A stretch of 18,024 bases of DNA from Desulfobacteraceae bacterium. Its GTDB lineage: Bacteria > Desulfobacterota > DSM-4660 > Desulfatiglandales > Desulfatiglandaceae. Shown here one piece after another: positions 7,411 to 15,099 of the stretch. How positions within the stretch are numbered: position 1 is the stretch's first letter; every line of letters begins with the position of its first letter. The notes beneath the pieces are model-generated. The model was not told the DNA's origin. It saw only the letters and a program-made list of their open reading frames with translations, and ran no database searches. Location: assembly GCA_030611815.1 (NCBI GenBank), contig JAUWPC010000026.1, positions 1 through 18,024 on the forward strand. Reading direction: 5' to 3'. Both the position numbers and the translations under genes were made by a program.

Positions 7411-9813
7411 ATGAAACGGTTTTTCAAGTTCATAATCTGGTCTCTGTCAACAGTGGTATTCTTAGGCCTCTGTGCCGGAGTCTATTTCTGGTATGTCTGG
7501 TCCAGCAACCTTCCGTACATTGGATCGGTGAAAGAATACCGACCCCCTATCATTACAGAGATCTTCAGCGATGACGGTGAAGTAATAGGGAGGCTCTGGG
7601 AGGAAAAGAGGACAATCCTTCCATTAGACCAGATGCCTAAATACCTGATCCAGGCCTTTGTGGCAGCGGAAGACTCCAGGTTCTTTGAGCACGAAGGGGT
7701 GGATATCAAGAGTATTGTCAGGGCCTTCATCAAGAATATGAGCACGGGGAAGATTAAGCAGGGGGGAAGTACCATTACCCAGCAGGTAACCAAGTCCCTG
7801 CTCCTTAAAAACATTGAGAGGACCTACCGGAGAAAGGTCAGGGAAGCCATTTTATCCCTCCAGCTTGAAAAGGAGTTTTCCAAGGAGCATATCCTGTTTC
7901 TCTACCTTAACCAGATATATTTAGGGCAGGGCGCCTACGGTGTGGAGGCAGCGGCCAAGACCTATTTCAACAAGCCGGCCAAAGAGCTGAATCTTGCTGA
8001 ATCCGCCCTATTGGCCGGCCTACCTCAGGCCCCGGCCAGATATTCGCCGGTCTCTCATTTTGAACGCGCTAAAGCGAGACAGAAGTATGTATTTGAAAGG
8101 ATGCGTGAGGAAGGCTTCATAAATGATAAAGAATTTAACACTGCTTTAAGTTCAACGCTCGACATAGGTGTTAGAGGAGAAAACACCTTTGAACGCGCGC
8201 CTTATTTCACCGAGCATGTACGGCGATATCTCCTGAAGAAGCATGGAAAAGATCTCCTTTATCGGGGGGGATTAAAGGTTTATACCACCTTAGACTTGAA
8301 GATGCAGATTTTGGCAAAAGAGGCCTTGAACCAAGGCTTGGCAGAATTAGACAAAAGGGAAGGGTACAGAGGCCCTGTCAAACATCTTAGGGCCGAGGAC
8401 GTCCCTGATTTTAAGGTAAAGGCCATTGAGAAATTTGCATCAAACCCGCCGGAGACTGGCTCCATAGTCCAAGGCCTTGTGGTTAAGGTAGATGACGAAA
8501 AAAAGGAGGTCACGATTCAGATGGGGGAAGAGACAGCACTCCTCCCGCTAAAAGAGATGAAGTGGGCCAGGAAGCCGGACAAAAAGATTGCATATTACTC
8601 CGCTAAGGTAAGAAGGCCTTCTAAGGTGTTGAGACCGGGGGACGTTGTTCTTGTTCGTATTTTGGGGAGACATGATGGGTCTCTGCCCGGCCAAGCCAGC
8701 AAAGAACCGGATGCAGGGAAGGGGAACAGGTCCGGCTTTTCCTGGGACGTTTCTTTAGAGCAGGTCCCTGTTGCCCAGGGGGCGCTCTTTTGCATGGAGC
8801 CCGAAACAGGCGAGGTCAGGGCAATGGTCGGCGGCCGGGATTTCAAAGACAGCCAATTTAACCGGGCGATCCAGTCCCGGCGTCAACCAGGGTCTGCCTT
8901 CAAGCCGCTGATCTATTCTGCCGCTCTTGACGAGGGCATGAGCGCCGCAAGCATAATAATGGATGCTCCATACGTATCCAAGCGGAATCTGAAAGGAGAG
9001 ACGTGGAAGCCCAAAAACTACAAGGAAAAATTTTATGGCCCCACATTGCTCAGGACAGGCCTTGTCAAGTCCAGAAACGTTATTACCGTCAAGATACTAA
9101 AGAAGGTTGGCGTCAATTACGCCATTGACTATGTAAGAAGTATGGGTATCGAATCCCCCATAGCCCCCGATCTCTCTTTAGCCCTTGGTTCCTCCGGGCT
9201 CTCTTTGATGGAGATCACTAAGGCCTATGCGGTATTCGCTAATGGGGGAATGCTGATTAAACCGATCTATGTCAAACGGGTTTTGGACCGGAACGGTCAG
9301 GTCATAGAGGAGAATCAGCCTGAAATAGTTCAAGCTATTTCAAAGGAGACCGCTTTTCTGATGACCGATCTTTTGGGGGCGGTCATTACTGAAGGAACCG
9401 GATGGAGAATCAGGGCAATGAAACGGCCTGCCGCCGGCAAGACCGGGACCACCAATGATCTTAAAGACGCCTGGTTTATCGGTTATACTCCCGGCCTGGT
9501 AACCGGAGTATGGGTGGGCTATGATGATGCGAAAGAGATGGGGAAAGGTGAAACCGGCTCAAGGGCGGCCAGTCCCATATGGCTCGGATTTATGTCAGAA
9601 ACGCTGAAGGGAAGACCGGTGAAGGATTTTAAGGTCCCTGAGGGTATCGTCTTTGCAAAGATTGATGCAAAGACCGGTCTCTTAGCCGGACGGCATTCCA
9701 AAAAGACCGTATTCCAGTCATTCAAAGAGGGGACCGAACCAAAAAAGTATTCGCCCAAACCTACATCCGCCAAGCTGAGTTCCTTTTCACAGTTTGACAT
9801 GGACTCTGAGTAG
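7411..9813 (+). CDS. mrcA: Class A penicillin-binding protein (bifunctional transglycosylase/transpeptidase, PBP1A type)
   Basis: An 800-residue peptidoglycan synthase anchored in the inner membrane by one N-terminal segment (about residues 7-28). The GT51 domain has EDSRFFEHEG (catalytic Glu87), the GGSTITQQ motif (118-125), RRKVREA (second Glu145) and YLNQIYLGQGAYG. An inserted OB-like region lies at about 320-450. The transpeptidase domain has SxxK at S495-A-F-K498, SxN at S554-R-N556 and KTGTT at 677-681, all intact. The length and inserted domain fit PBP1A (mrcA/ponA) better than PBP1B. The start ATG at 7411 has GGGG 10 bases away. The sigma-54 regulator begins 29 bases after its stop, so they may be co-transcribed. 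Confidence 0.93.
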   Translation: MKRFFKFIIWSLSTVVFLGLCAGVYFWYVWSSNLPYIGSVKEYRPPIITEIFSDDGEVIGRLWEEKRTILPLDQMPKYLIQAFVAAEDSRFFEHEGVDIKSIVRAFIKNMSTGKIKQGGSTITQQVTKSLLLKNIERTYRRKVREAILSLQLEKEFSKEHILFLYLNQIYLGQGAYGVEAAAKTYFNKPAKELNLAESALLAGLPQAPARYSPVSHFERAKARQKYVFERMREEGFINDKEFNTALSSTLDIGVRGENTFERAPYFTEHVRRYLLKKHGKDLLYRGGLKVYTTLDLKMQILAKEALNQGLAELDKREGYRGPVKHLRAEDVPDFKVKAIEKFASNPPETGSIVQGLVVKVDDEKKEVTIQMGEETALLPLKEMKWARKPDKKIAYYSAKVRRPSKVLRPGDVVLVRILGRHDGSLPGQASKEPDAGKGNRSGFSWDVSLEQVPVAQGALFCMEPETGEVRAMVGGRDFKDSQFNRAIQSRRQPGSAFKPLIYSAALDEGMSAASIIMDAPYVSKRNLKGETWKPKNYKEKFYGPTLLRTGLVKSRNVITVKILKKVGVNYAIDYVRSMGIESPIAPDLSLALGSSGLSLMEITKAYAVFANGGMLIKPIYVKRVLDRNGQVIEENQPEIVQAISKETAFLMTDLLGAVITEGTGWRIRAMKRPAAGKTGTTNDLKDAWFIGYTPGLVTGVWVGYDDAKEMGKGETGSRAASPIWLGFMSETLKGRPVKDFKVPEGIVFAKIDAKTGLLAGRHSKKTVFQSFKEGTEPKKYSPKPTSAKLSSFSQFDMDSE

Positions 9814-9842
9814 ATGGATCTTGCTACTTTGGATAAAACACA

Positions 9843-11180
9843 ATGAAAGACTTAACCCTCGAGAGTTTGGTCTCTGACAAAAAAAACCTGGAACGTATCC
9901 TCGATAACCTTTCAGAGGGGATTTTTGCCCACGACATGGAGAGACGCATCCTGTTTTTCAACCGGGCTGCCGAAGAGATAACCGGTTATCGCAGGGAGGA
10001 TGTCGTCGGAAAGGACTGTCATGAGGCCTTTGGGGGACCTTTTTGCGGGGGCAACTGCTCCTTTCAGGATGGTTCGCCCGATTTTCTTGAACACGCGTAC
10101 TATCCCCTCAATATCTTGACCACGGAAGGCGAATCACGGCGGGTTGAGATGAGCGTAACAGGGATGAGAGATAGTAAAGGGGATTTTGTTGGCGTTCTTG
10201 CCTCTTTTAAAGATGTAACAGAGCTGATCGGGTTAAGACTGCAATTAGGAGAACTAAAGAGCTTTGCCGGGATCGTGGGGCAGGACCCAAAGGTGCTCCG
10301 GATTTATAGAGAGATCCAGGACCTGGCGCCCAATGACTATCCGGTGTGCATTACAGGTGAAACCGGGACGGGAAAAGAACTGGTGGCAAATGCCATCCAC
10401 AATGAGAGCCGGCGAGCTGGCGCACCATTCGTTCCGGTCAATTGCGGTGCGTTGCCTGAGGGATTGCTGGAAAGTGAGCTTTTCGGGCACGAAAAAGGGG
10501 CCTTTACGGGAGCGGTGCGGAACAAGAAAGGCCGGTTTGAACTGGCTGATCGCGGCACCCTCTTTTTGGATGAAGTGGCAGATCTACCCAAGGTAGTTCA
10601 GGCAAAACTCCTTAGGGTCCTCCAAGAGGGGACCTTTGAGCGGGTGGGGGGTGAGAAAACCATCTCGGTGGATGTACGCCTCCTCAGCGCCACCAATCGC
10701 GACCTTAGGCACGAAATGGAAAAAGGCGCCTTTCGTGATGATCTTTACTACCGGATCAATGTGGTTCCGATTCACCTGCCCCCGCTAAGGGAACGGAAAA
10801 GCGACATCTCTCTATTGGTGAAGCATTTCCTTGATAAGGCCGTGGAAGAGGGTCAGGAAAGTCCCGGTTTTTCCAAGGAGGCCCTGAACCTAATGGCGGA
10901 ATACTCCTGGCCGGGGAATGTTCGCGAGCTTCAAAGCTCCGTTCGGTTCGCACTTGTAAAGTCCAGAGGCCAGATTATAAGACCGAAGCACCTTCCGCTG
11001 GAACTCAGGGAATGGAAAGTGAAGAGACCTACCCGCGGCCCAGCAAGGAAACTGGACCCGGGAAGTGTCAGAAAGGCCCTCACCCAGAGTGGAGGGAACA
11101 AGGCCAAGGCAGCCAGACTCCTCGGCGTAGGTAGGGCTACTCTTTACCGGTTTTTGGCAGATCTACCAGATGTCTCATGA
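9843..11180 (+). CDS. PAS-AAA+-Fis sigma-54-dependent transcriptional activator
   Basis: A 445-residue enhancer-binding protein that remodels sigma-54 RNA polymerase. It has an N-terminal PAS domain (about 15-130), a central AAA+ domain with Walker A GETGTGKE (172-179), the sigma-54-contacting GAFTGA loop (219-224) and Walker B LFLDE (240-244), and a C-terminal Fis-type helix-turn-helix (about 409-440, SGGNKAKAARLLGVGRATLY). There is no receiver domain, so it senses a signal directly through PAS. The PAS contains Cys59, Cys68 and Cys72 in GKDCHEAFGGPFCGGNCSF, which could bind a metal or Fe-S cluster or sense redox. It follows the PBP gene by 29 bases; the ribosome-binding site is weak. Its targets are unknown. 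Confidence 0.9.
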   Translation: MKDLTLESLVSDKKNLERILDNLSEGIFAHDMERRILFFNRAAEEITGYRREDVVGKDCHEAFGGPFCGGNCSFQDGSPDFLEHAYYPLNILTTEGESRRVEMSVTGMRDSKGDFVGVLASFKDVTELIGLRLQLGELKSFAGIVGQDPKVLRIYREIQDLAPNDYPVCITGETGTGKELVANAIHNESRRAGAPFVPVNCGALPEGLLESELFGHEKGAFTGAVRNKKGRFELADRGTLFLDEVADLPKVVQAKLLRVLQEGTFERVGGEKTISVDVRLLSATNRDLRHEMEKGAFRDDLYYRINVVPIHLPPLRERKSDISLLVKHFLDKAVEEGQESPGFSKEALNLMAEYSWPGNVRELQSSVRFALVKSRGQIIRPKHLPLELREWKVKRPTRGPARKLDPGSVRKALTQSGGNKAKAARLLGVGRATLYRFLADLPDVS

Positions 11181-11251
11181 GACATTCTTTCCGAAAATTA
11201 TTTTGCTAACTCATTCAAACTACACGCATTCTCCATCGTCCCCTATTACTC

Positions 11252-11551
11252 TCAGCCTGTAGCCAATTGAGGCATTTTGTCTGGTATCTCAAATTGACTA
11301 AGGCGATGTGTTGTCAAGGCATAGGCGGCTTGAGCGTTCATCCAAAACTCTGCGCTCATGCCAAGAGCCGCTTCCAGAAGCTGGGCCATCCTGGGTGAAA
11401 TGCTCCGCTTCTCCCGACAAATCTCATTGATCACTCTCGGATTGACTCCAATATGACGCGCCAAGGCCGACTGAGAAATGCCTAATGGCTCCAAAAAATC
11501 TTCATAAAGAAATCTTCCCGGATGGGTGGTAACGCGAAGTTTGGGTAACAT
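11252..11551 (-). CDS. higA: HigA-family antitoxin (XRE helix-turn-helix)
   Basis: A 99-residue antitoxin that would neutralise the upstream toxin and repress the pair's promoter. The N-terminus reads THPGRFLYEDFLEPLGISQS, a typical HigA/VapI opening, then the helix-turn-helix ALARHIGVNPRVINEICREK, and GMSAEFWMNAQAAYAL, the usual end. ATG 11551 is chosen over TTG 11557 because GGAGG lies 7 bases before it. It begins 12 bases after the toxin stop, in the toxin-first order typical of higBA. Confidence 0.9.
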   Translation of the reverse strand: MLPKLRVTTHPGRFLYEDFLEPLGISQSALARHIGVNPRVINEICREKRSISPRMAQLLEAALGMSAEFWMNAQAAYALTTHRLSQFEIPDKMPQLATG

Positions 11552-11563
11552 AGTCAAACCTCC

Positions 11564-11845
11564 TCAATGGTAGTCTATCAATTGCACCTCGTATGCATGA
11601 TCATTGATCCATTTGAAAATAATTCGAAACTGATCATTTATACGAATGGAATAAAAACCGGCCAGATCGCCAGAAAGCTTCTCAAGCCTATTTCCCGGCG
11701 GAATTCGAAGTTGTTCCAAGGCTGTAACAAAATTTATCATATCCAGCTTCTTGATAGCGCCTTTTTCAAGCTCCGGCGACACCTGTCTAACTCGCTCTCC
11801 ATTGAAAATCTTTTCTGTTATCTTGTCGCCAAAGCTCTTGATCAT
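11564..11845 (-). CDS. higB: HigB-family toxin (RelE/ParE-like mRNA interferase)
   Basis: A 93-residue toxin of the RelE superfamily; known HigB toxins cut mRNA on the ribosome. The sequence starts MIKSFGDKITEKIF and includes the conserved LEKLSGDLAGFYSIRINDQFRIIF segment, split here as LEKLSGDLAGFYSIR then INDQFRIIFKW, and ends YEVQLIDYH. The Arg and Phe residues of FRIIF and the terminal His-containing YH agree with the family. The start at 11845 is chosen because AGG lies 8 bases before it and the MIKSF opening is usual; ATG 11851 is too close to that site. Nothing suggests inactivation. Confidence 0.88.
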   Translation of the reverse strand: MIKSFGDKITEKIFNGERVRQVSPELEKGAIKKLDMINFVTALEQLRIPPGNRLEKLSGDLAGFYSIRINDQFRIIFKWINDHAYEVQLIDYH

Positions 11846-11865
11846 AATCATAGCCTTTTTTTACA

Positions 11866-11894
11866 AGAATACCCCAATAAAGGTATACCGTCAA
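11866..11894 (-). promoter_or_regulatory. Sigma-70-like promoter of higBA with possible operator
   Basis: On the minus strand, TTGACG (11894-11889) and TATTCT (11871-11866) are separated by 17 bases, about 20 bases before higB. The spacer starts with the palindrome GGTATACC (11882-11889), followed by GGGGTAT, giving an inverted ATACC...GGTAT pair. This is a reasonable HigA operator for autorepression. The motifs are seen; the function is inferred. Confidence 0.55.
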
Positions 11895-11913
11895 GCGTAA
11901 TAAAAAATATCCT

Positions 11914-11940
11914 CCTTCGCGTCCTTTGCGCCTTGCGGTT
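11914..11940. repeat. Interspersed GCGAAG-type repeat, inverted copy A
   Basis: Read on the minus strand this is AACCGCAAGGCGCAAAGG then ACGCGAAGG. It matches, in inverted orientation, the sequence at 12047-12070. It belongs to the CGCxAAG(G)ACGC type of short intergenic repeat that I recall as common in many proteobacteria. It is non-coding. Confidence 0.45.
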
Positions 11941-12046
11941 CAATGATTTACCTAAAGTAGCCTTGGGCTGAAATGGGTGGGATTTAACTGATTCATTTGT
12001 TTTGGTAGTTAAATACGCTGCGCTGTCCTTCGGAACTGAACTGGGT

Positions 12047-12070
12047 AAACCGCGAAGACGCTAAAGACGC
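12047..12070. repeat. Interspersed GCGAAG-type repeat, copy B
   Basis: AACCGCGAAGACGCTAAAG then ACGC on the plus strand, an inverted near-copy of 11914-11940. The two arms lie about 107 bases apart, flanking low-complexity DNA with no gene, directly before the integrase scrap. Confidence 0.45.
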
Positions 12071-12091
12071 AGAGTTCGCAGAGAGAAAAGA

Positions 12092-12241
12092 TCTAGTGGA
12101 GCTGGTCTAAAGGAAGTTAAGGAAATGATAGGCCTCAGCGATCTATCTATGACCGACAGGTACTCGCATTTGTCCATGAAACACTCTCTATCCAAGCAAA
12201 TTCAACTGGCAGAGCACTATTCGAACGGACCTAATTTTTGA
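12092..12241 (+). pseudogene. C-terminal remnant of a tyrosine recombinase (phage-type integrase)
   Basis: Reading from 12092, a frame encodes SSGAGLKEVKEMIGLSDLS followed by MTDRYSHLSMKHSLSKQI and ends at TGA 12239-12241. This is the end of a tyrosine recombinase, where the family reads LLGHxxxxMTxRYxHL. The nucleophilic Tyr is kept but the catalytic His of LGH is Leu here, and everything before this segment (the Arg box and N-terminal domain) is absent. It is a dead remnant. It lies about 105 bases from the 3' end of tRNA-Pro, the usual place for an integrase at a tRNA attachment site. Confidence 0.7.
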
Positions 12242-12291
12242 TGCTCTGACCCCTTTTGTGGTACCTATTTGGTACCAAATCCTAAAATCCA

Positions 12292-12332
12292 CAAAAAAAG
12301 AGCAAATCAGCAAATCGCTAAGTTGCTCTTTT
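12292..12332 (-). terminator. Rho-independent terminator of tRNA-Pro
   Basis: On the minus strand, AAAAGAGCAA and TTGCTCTTTT form a 10-bp stem around a 17-base loop, and the right arm continues into a T-run. It begins 14 bases after the tRNA 3' end. Just beyond it is a perfect 12-base palindrome, TTTGGTACCAAA at 12268-12279, of unknown role. Confidence 0.7.
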
Positions 12333-12345
12333 CTTTAGACTTTAA

Positions 12346-12422
12346 TGGTCGGGACGCGGAGATTTGAACTCCGGACCCCCTGAACCCCATTCAGGTGCGC
12401 TTCCAGGCTGCGCCACGTCCCG
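12346..12422 (-). tRNA. tRNA-Pro (anticodon GGG)
   Basis: A complete 77-base cloverleaf. The acceptor stem CGGGACG pairs with CGTCCCG, followed by an encoded ACCA end. The D-stem is GCGC/GCGC and the anticodon stem CCTGA/TCAGG encloses loop ATGGGGT with anticodon GGG. The T-arm is CCGGAGTTCAAATCTCCG-like. It reads CCC/CCU codons. Encoded CCA and an integrase remnant at the 3' side make this a likely attachment site of a former element; I found no duplicate of the 3' end elsewhere in the window. Confidence 0.95.
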
Positions 12423-12432
12423 CATCTTGTGG

Positions 12433-12458
12433 AATCATATTATAACACCCTCCCTCTT
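12433..12458 (-). promoter_or_regulatory. Candidate promoter of tRNA-Pro
   Basis: On the minus strand, a consensus TTGACA is followed by TATAAT with a 14-base spacer, shorter than the usual 16-18. Using TCTTGA as the -35 gives 16. TATAAT lies about 16 bases before the mature tRNA end, a reasonable distance for a short 5' leader. Confidence 0.5.
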
Positions 12459-12510
12459 TGTCAAGAGATAAAATTGACCTCCACGCAAAAAGCCCGTGAA
12501 CGGTTACCTT

Positions 12511-15033
12511 TTAAAACAGGTCATCTAAATCTGAATCTCCTCCTCCCGGCATTTTACCGTGCTCCTGGAGATACTGCTGTATCAGTTCACTCTCCCTCTG
12601 GGAGTACATCTTATCTTCTTCGAAATCAAACCATGCCGCCGCACTGCCCTCTTCCAGGTCTTCAAGGAGACCCTTTCTTAAATCAGGGGTCCCTTTTATG
12701 GCTAAGGTATTTTTCTTTTCATCGTAAAGCTGATAAACACCTTCCGTATCAGGAACCTGGGAAATATACTCTTCGTTAAAGGCCAGTATCTTTTCAGGGG
12801 GAGCGGGATTGCAGTTCAAATAAAGACGCAGGTCACACTGGAGACATCGCCTGGCCTCCTGCAATGCCTGGTCATCAGCTAAACCGAGGGAAACCTCTTG
12901 AAACCCTTCCTTCCTCGATTCCAGGTCAATTTCAGACGCCTTTTCACGGGGCCACAGGGCAAAACCTTCATCCCTGCCTAAGTGCTGGCTCGGGGCTACC
13001 CTTTCAAACAGGACTTCATCAATATCCCCTGTGCCTCCTAAGGCTTTATCTATGGAGGATGCGGCCTTACGTCCGGCCGCAATGGCATGAATGATAGCGC
13101 CTGGCATTGCTGCCACGTCGCCACCGGCATAAACCCCTCCCATCTCTGTTTCAAGGGTTTCCTGATCCACCACAATAAGACCCTTATCCACGGATATCCG
13201 ACTGTCATCCTCAAGAAATGACAGATCTGAGGCCTGACCGATCGCCATGATCACCTGATCGCCCGCAATGGTCTCCTTTGAATCATCAAATAGAGGACAG
13301 AAATTCCCCTTTTCATCAAAAACCTCCACGCACCTCACCAACTCGAGTCCCTTAATGTGGCCATCTTCACTTAGTATTTTGTGGGGCCCCCAGGAGGGCA
13401 TTAACCTAACACCTTCCGCAAGAGCGCCTTCGATCTCCCATTCGTGGGCGGGCATCTCATTGCGTCTCTCTAAACAGGCCATTGTTACATCCTTAGCGCC
13501 GTACCTCAGGGCAGTAAGGGCCACGTCAACGGCCACATTCCCTCCACCGATCACTATGACACGCTCTTTCAGCCTGATATCTTCCCCTTCAGCAACCTGT
13601 GCTAAGAAATCGACACCCCACAAGACATCAGACAAACCAGCGCCATCAATAGGAATACGCCGGCTCAATTGGGCGCCGAGACCTAAGAAAATCGCATCAA
13701 AGCCGACACTCTTGAGCCGGTTCAAATTGAAATCCTTTCCTAAGGTTTCACCTGTTCTGAGCTCGATGCCAGTATCCAGGATATCGTTGATCTCCCTGTC
13801 CAATATGTCCAGGGGAAGACGATATTGGGGGATACCGTAACGCATCATCCCTCCGGCCTCTTTACGGGCCTCAAACAGGGTCACAGTGTGCCCCTGCTTT
13901 CGGAGATAAAAGGCGGCGGTCAACCCCGCTGGTCCGGCCCCGACGATGGCCACCTTCTTGCCCGTATCCTCTCCTATGGTTGAATTCTTCTTCCACAGCC
14001 CCTCTTCACCGTCAGCAGCATATCTTTTCAAGACGCAGATCGATATCGGATTGTTCACCTCTCCCCTACGGCATACATCTTCACAGGGGTAACGGCATAC
14101 CCTTCCCAGGATGCCGGGGAAGGGCACCTTTTCTCTTATTACGGCATTGGCCTCGTCCCTTCTCCCTTCGGCAATCAACCTCAGGTATCCCGGGATATCG
14201 ATATGGGCCGGACAGGCCTCTTTACATGGGACGAGATCCTCCTCCTTTTTGCCCGGACGCACAGACTTGTCCATCAAGGCACCCGTCGGGCAGACTTCAA
14301 CGCAGGCCGTGCAAAATTTACACCCTGATTCTTCCAAGGAAGGCCCCAAGGCGCCGATCTGGACCTGGCCCTTTTCATCAAAAACAAAACCGATCGCCTC
14401 AATCCCCCTCAGATCACAGCATGCCCTGATACATCGGGTGCAGCCGATACAGAGATTGTAATCCCTGACAAAAAGCGCATGATCGTCAATGACGGGTAGA
14501 TCCGTTGGAATCCATTTGGGCGTGGAAGGGGAGATCCCGATATAGTTGGCCACATCCTGGAGTTCACAATGCCCGAACTGAGTGCAGCATCTTTCGTTTT
14601 CAGGTACATTGGATGAACATTGACTCCTGCTGCATCCCTCCTGCTGTGCACAGGTGAGGCAGGCATGACAATGACGCGCGAGAATGGGGAGCAGGTTCTC
14701 CTGTCTCCTGGCTGTAATGCGGTCATTTTCAGTGACTACAACCATACCATCAGTCACTTCGGTCCCGCAGGAACCGATTAGATCTGCTTCACCCTCAACT
14801 TCCACCACGCAGAGGCCACAACCTTTACCAGCCTCCTCAGGCATGGCGTTTTCAACTTTCCGGTCACCCTGATAAACTACCTTAGCTGCCTCAATTCCCT
14901 TGGCAACCCGCAAATCCGGATAGTAACAGAGGGTAGGGATATATATATCTGCCCCTTTGGCCGCTTCTAAAATAGTGGTGCCATCAGGCACCACAATCTC
15001 CTGGCCATTAATTGTCAGCGTCACTTCCTTCAT
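12511..15033 (-). CDS. Multi-[Fe-S] FAD/NAD(P) oxidoreductase, BzdV/GltD-like, with NuoG-type N-terminus
   Basis: An 840-residue soluble electron-transfer protein, likely linking NAD(P)H and ferredoxin. Domains in order: a [2Fe-2S] domain with Cys36, 72, 75, 89; a NuoG-type cluster site H121-x3-C125-x2-C128-x5-C134; a two-cluster ferredoxin with Cys195/198/201/205 and 238/241/244/248; then a glutamate-synthase-small-subunit-like part with Cys270/274 and 313/317/321, FAD motif VAIVGAGPAG (361-370), GGMMRYGIPQYRLP, and the NAD(P) motif VIVIGGGNVAVD. A last ~100 residues with CLQC follow. ATG 15033 is preferred over 15051 because GGGGG precedes it. It comes 66 bases after the BcrA-like gene. By context (BzdV in the Azoarcus-type benzoate pathway is a putative NADP:ferredoxin oxidoreductase) it may make reduced ferredoxin for the activator ATPases; this is inference. 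Confidence 0.85.
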   Translation of the reverse strand: MKEVTLTINGQEIVVPDGTTILEAAKGADIYIPTLCYYPDLRVAKGIEAAKVVYQGDRKVENAMPEEAGKGCGLCVVEVEGEADLIGSCGTEVTDGMVVVTENDRITARRQENLLPILARHCHACLTCAQQEGCSRSQCSSNVPENERCCTQFGHCELQDVANYIGISPSTPKWIPTDLPVIDDHALFVRDYNLCIGCTRCIRACCDLRGIEAIGFVFDEKGQVQIGALGPSLEESGCKFCTACVEVCPTGALMDKSVRPGKKEEDLVPCKEACPAHIDIPGYLRLIAEGRRDEANAVIREKVPFPGILGRVCRYPCEDVCRRGEVNNPISICVLKRYAADGEEGLWKKNSTIGEDTGKKVAIVGAGPAGLTAAFYLRKQGHTVTLFEARKEAGGMMRYGIPQYRLPLDILDREINDILDTGIELRTGETLGKDFNLNRLKSVGFDAIFLGLGAQLSRRIPIDGAGLSDVLWGVDFLAQVAEGEDIRLKERVIVIGGGNVAVDVALTALRYGAKDVTMACLERRNEMPAHEWEIEGALAEGVRLMPSWGPHKILSEDGHIKGLELVRCVEVFDEKGNFCPLFDDSKETIAGDQVIMAIGQASDLSFLEDDSRISVDKGLIVVDQETLETEMGGVYAGGDVAAMPGAIIHAIAAGRKAASSIDKALGGTGDIDEVLFERVAPSQHLGRDEGFALWPREKASEIDLESRKEGFQEVSLGLADDQALQEARRCLQCDLRLYLNCNPAPPEKILAFNEEYISQVPDTEGVYQLYDEKKNTLAIKGTPDLRKGLLEDLEEGSAAAWFDFEEDKMYSQRESELIQQYLQEHGKMPGGGDSDLDDLF

Positions 15034-15099
15034 ATAATCCCCCGCAATCATCCCCGATGAATCGGGATTTTCACTTCTTAACGCGCAACTCGTAACTCC

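Noticed and set aside
11252..12345. Direct repeat of the tRNA-Pro 3' end as a second attachment site
   Set aside because: I looked for the CGGGACGCGGAGATTTGAA-like end beyond the integrase remnant and the toxin-antitoxin pair and did not find it in this window.
13268..13840. Plus-strand open frame of 190 codons opposite the large oxidoreductase
   Set aside because: Antisense shadow; Ser/Pro-rich sequence with no domain, while the opposite strand has unbroken FAD and NAD(P) motifs.
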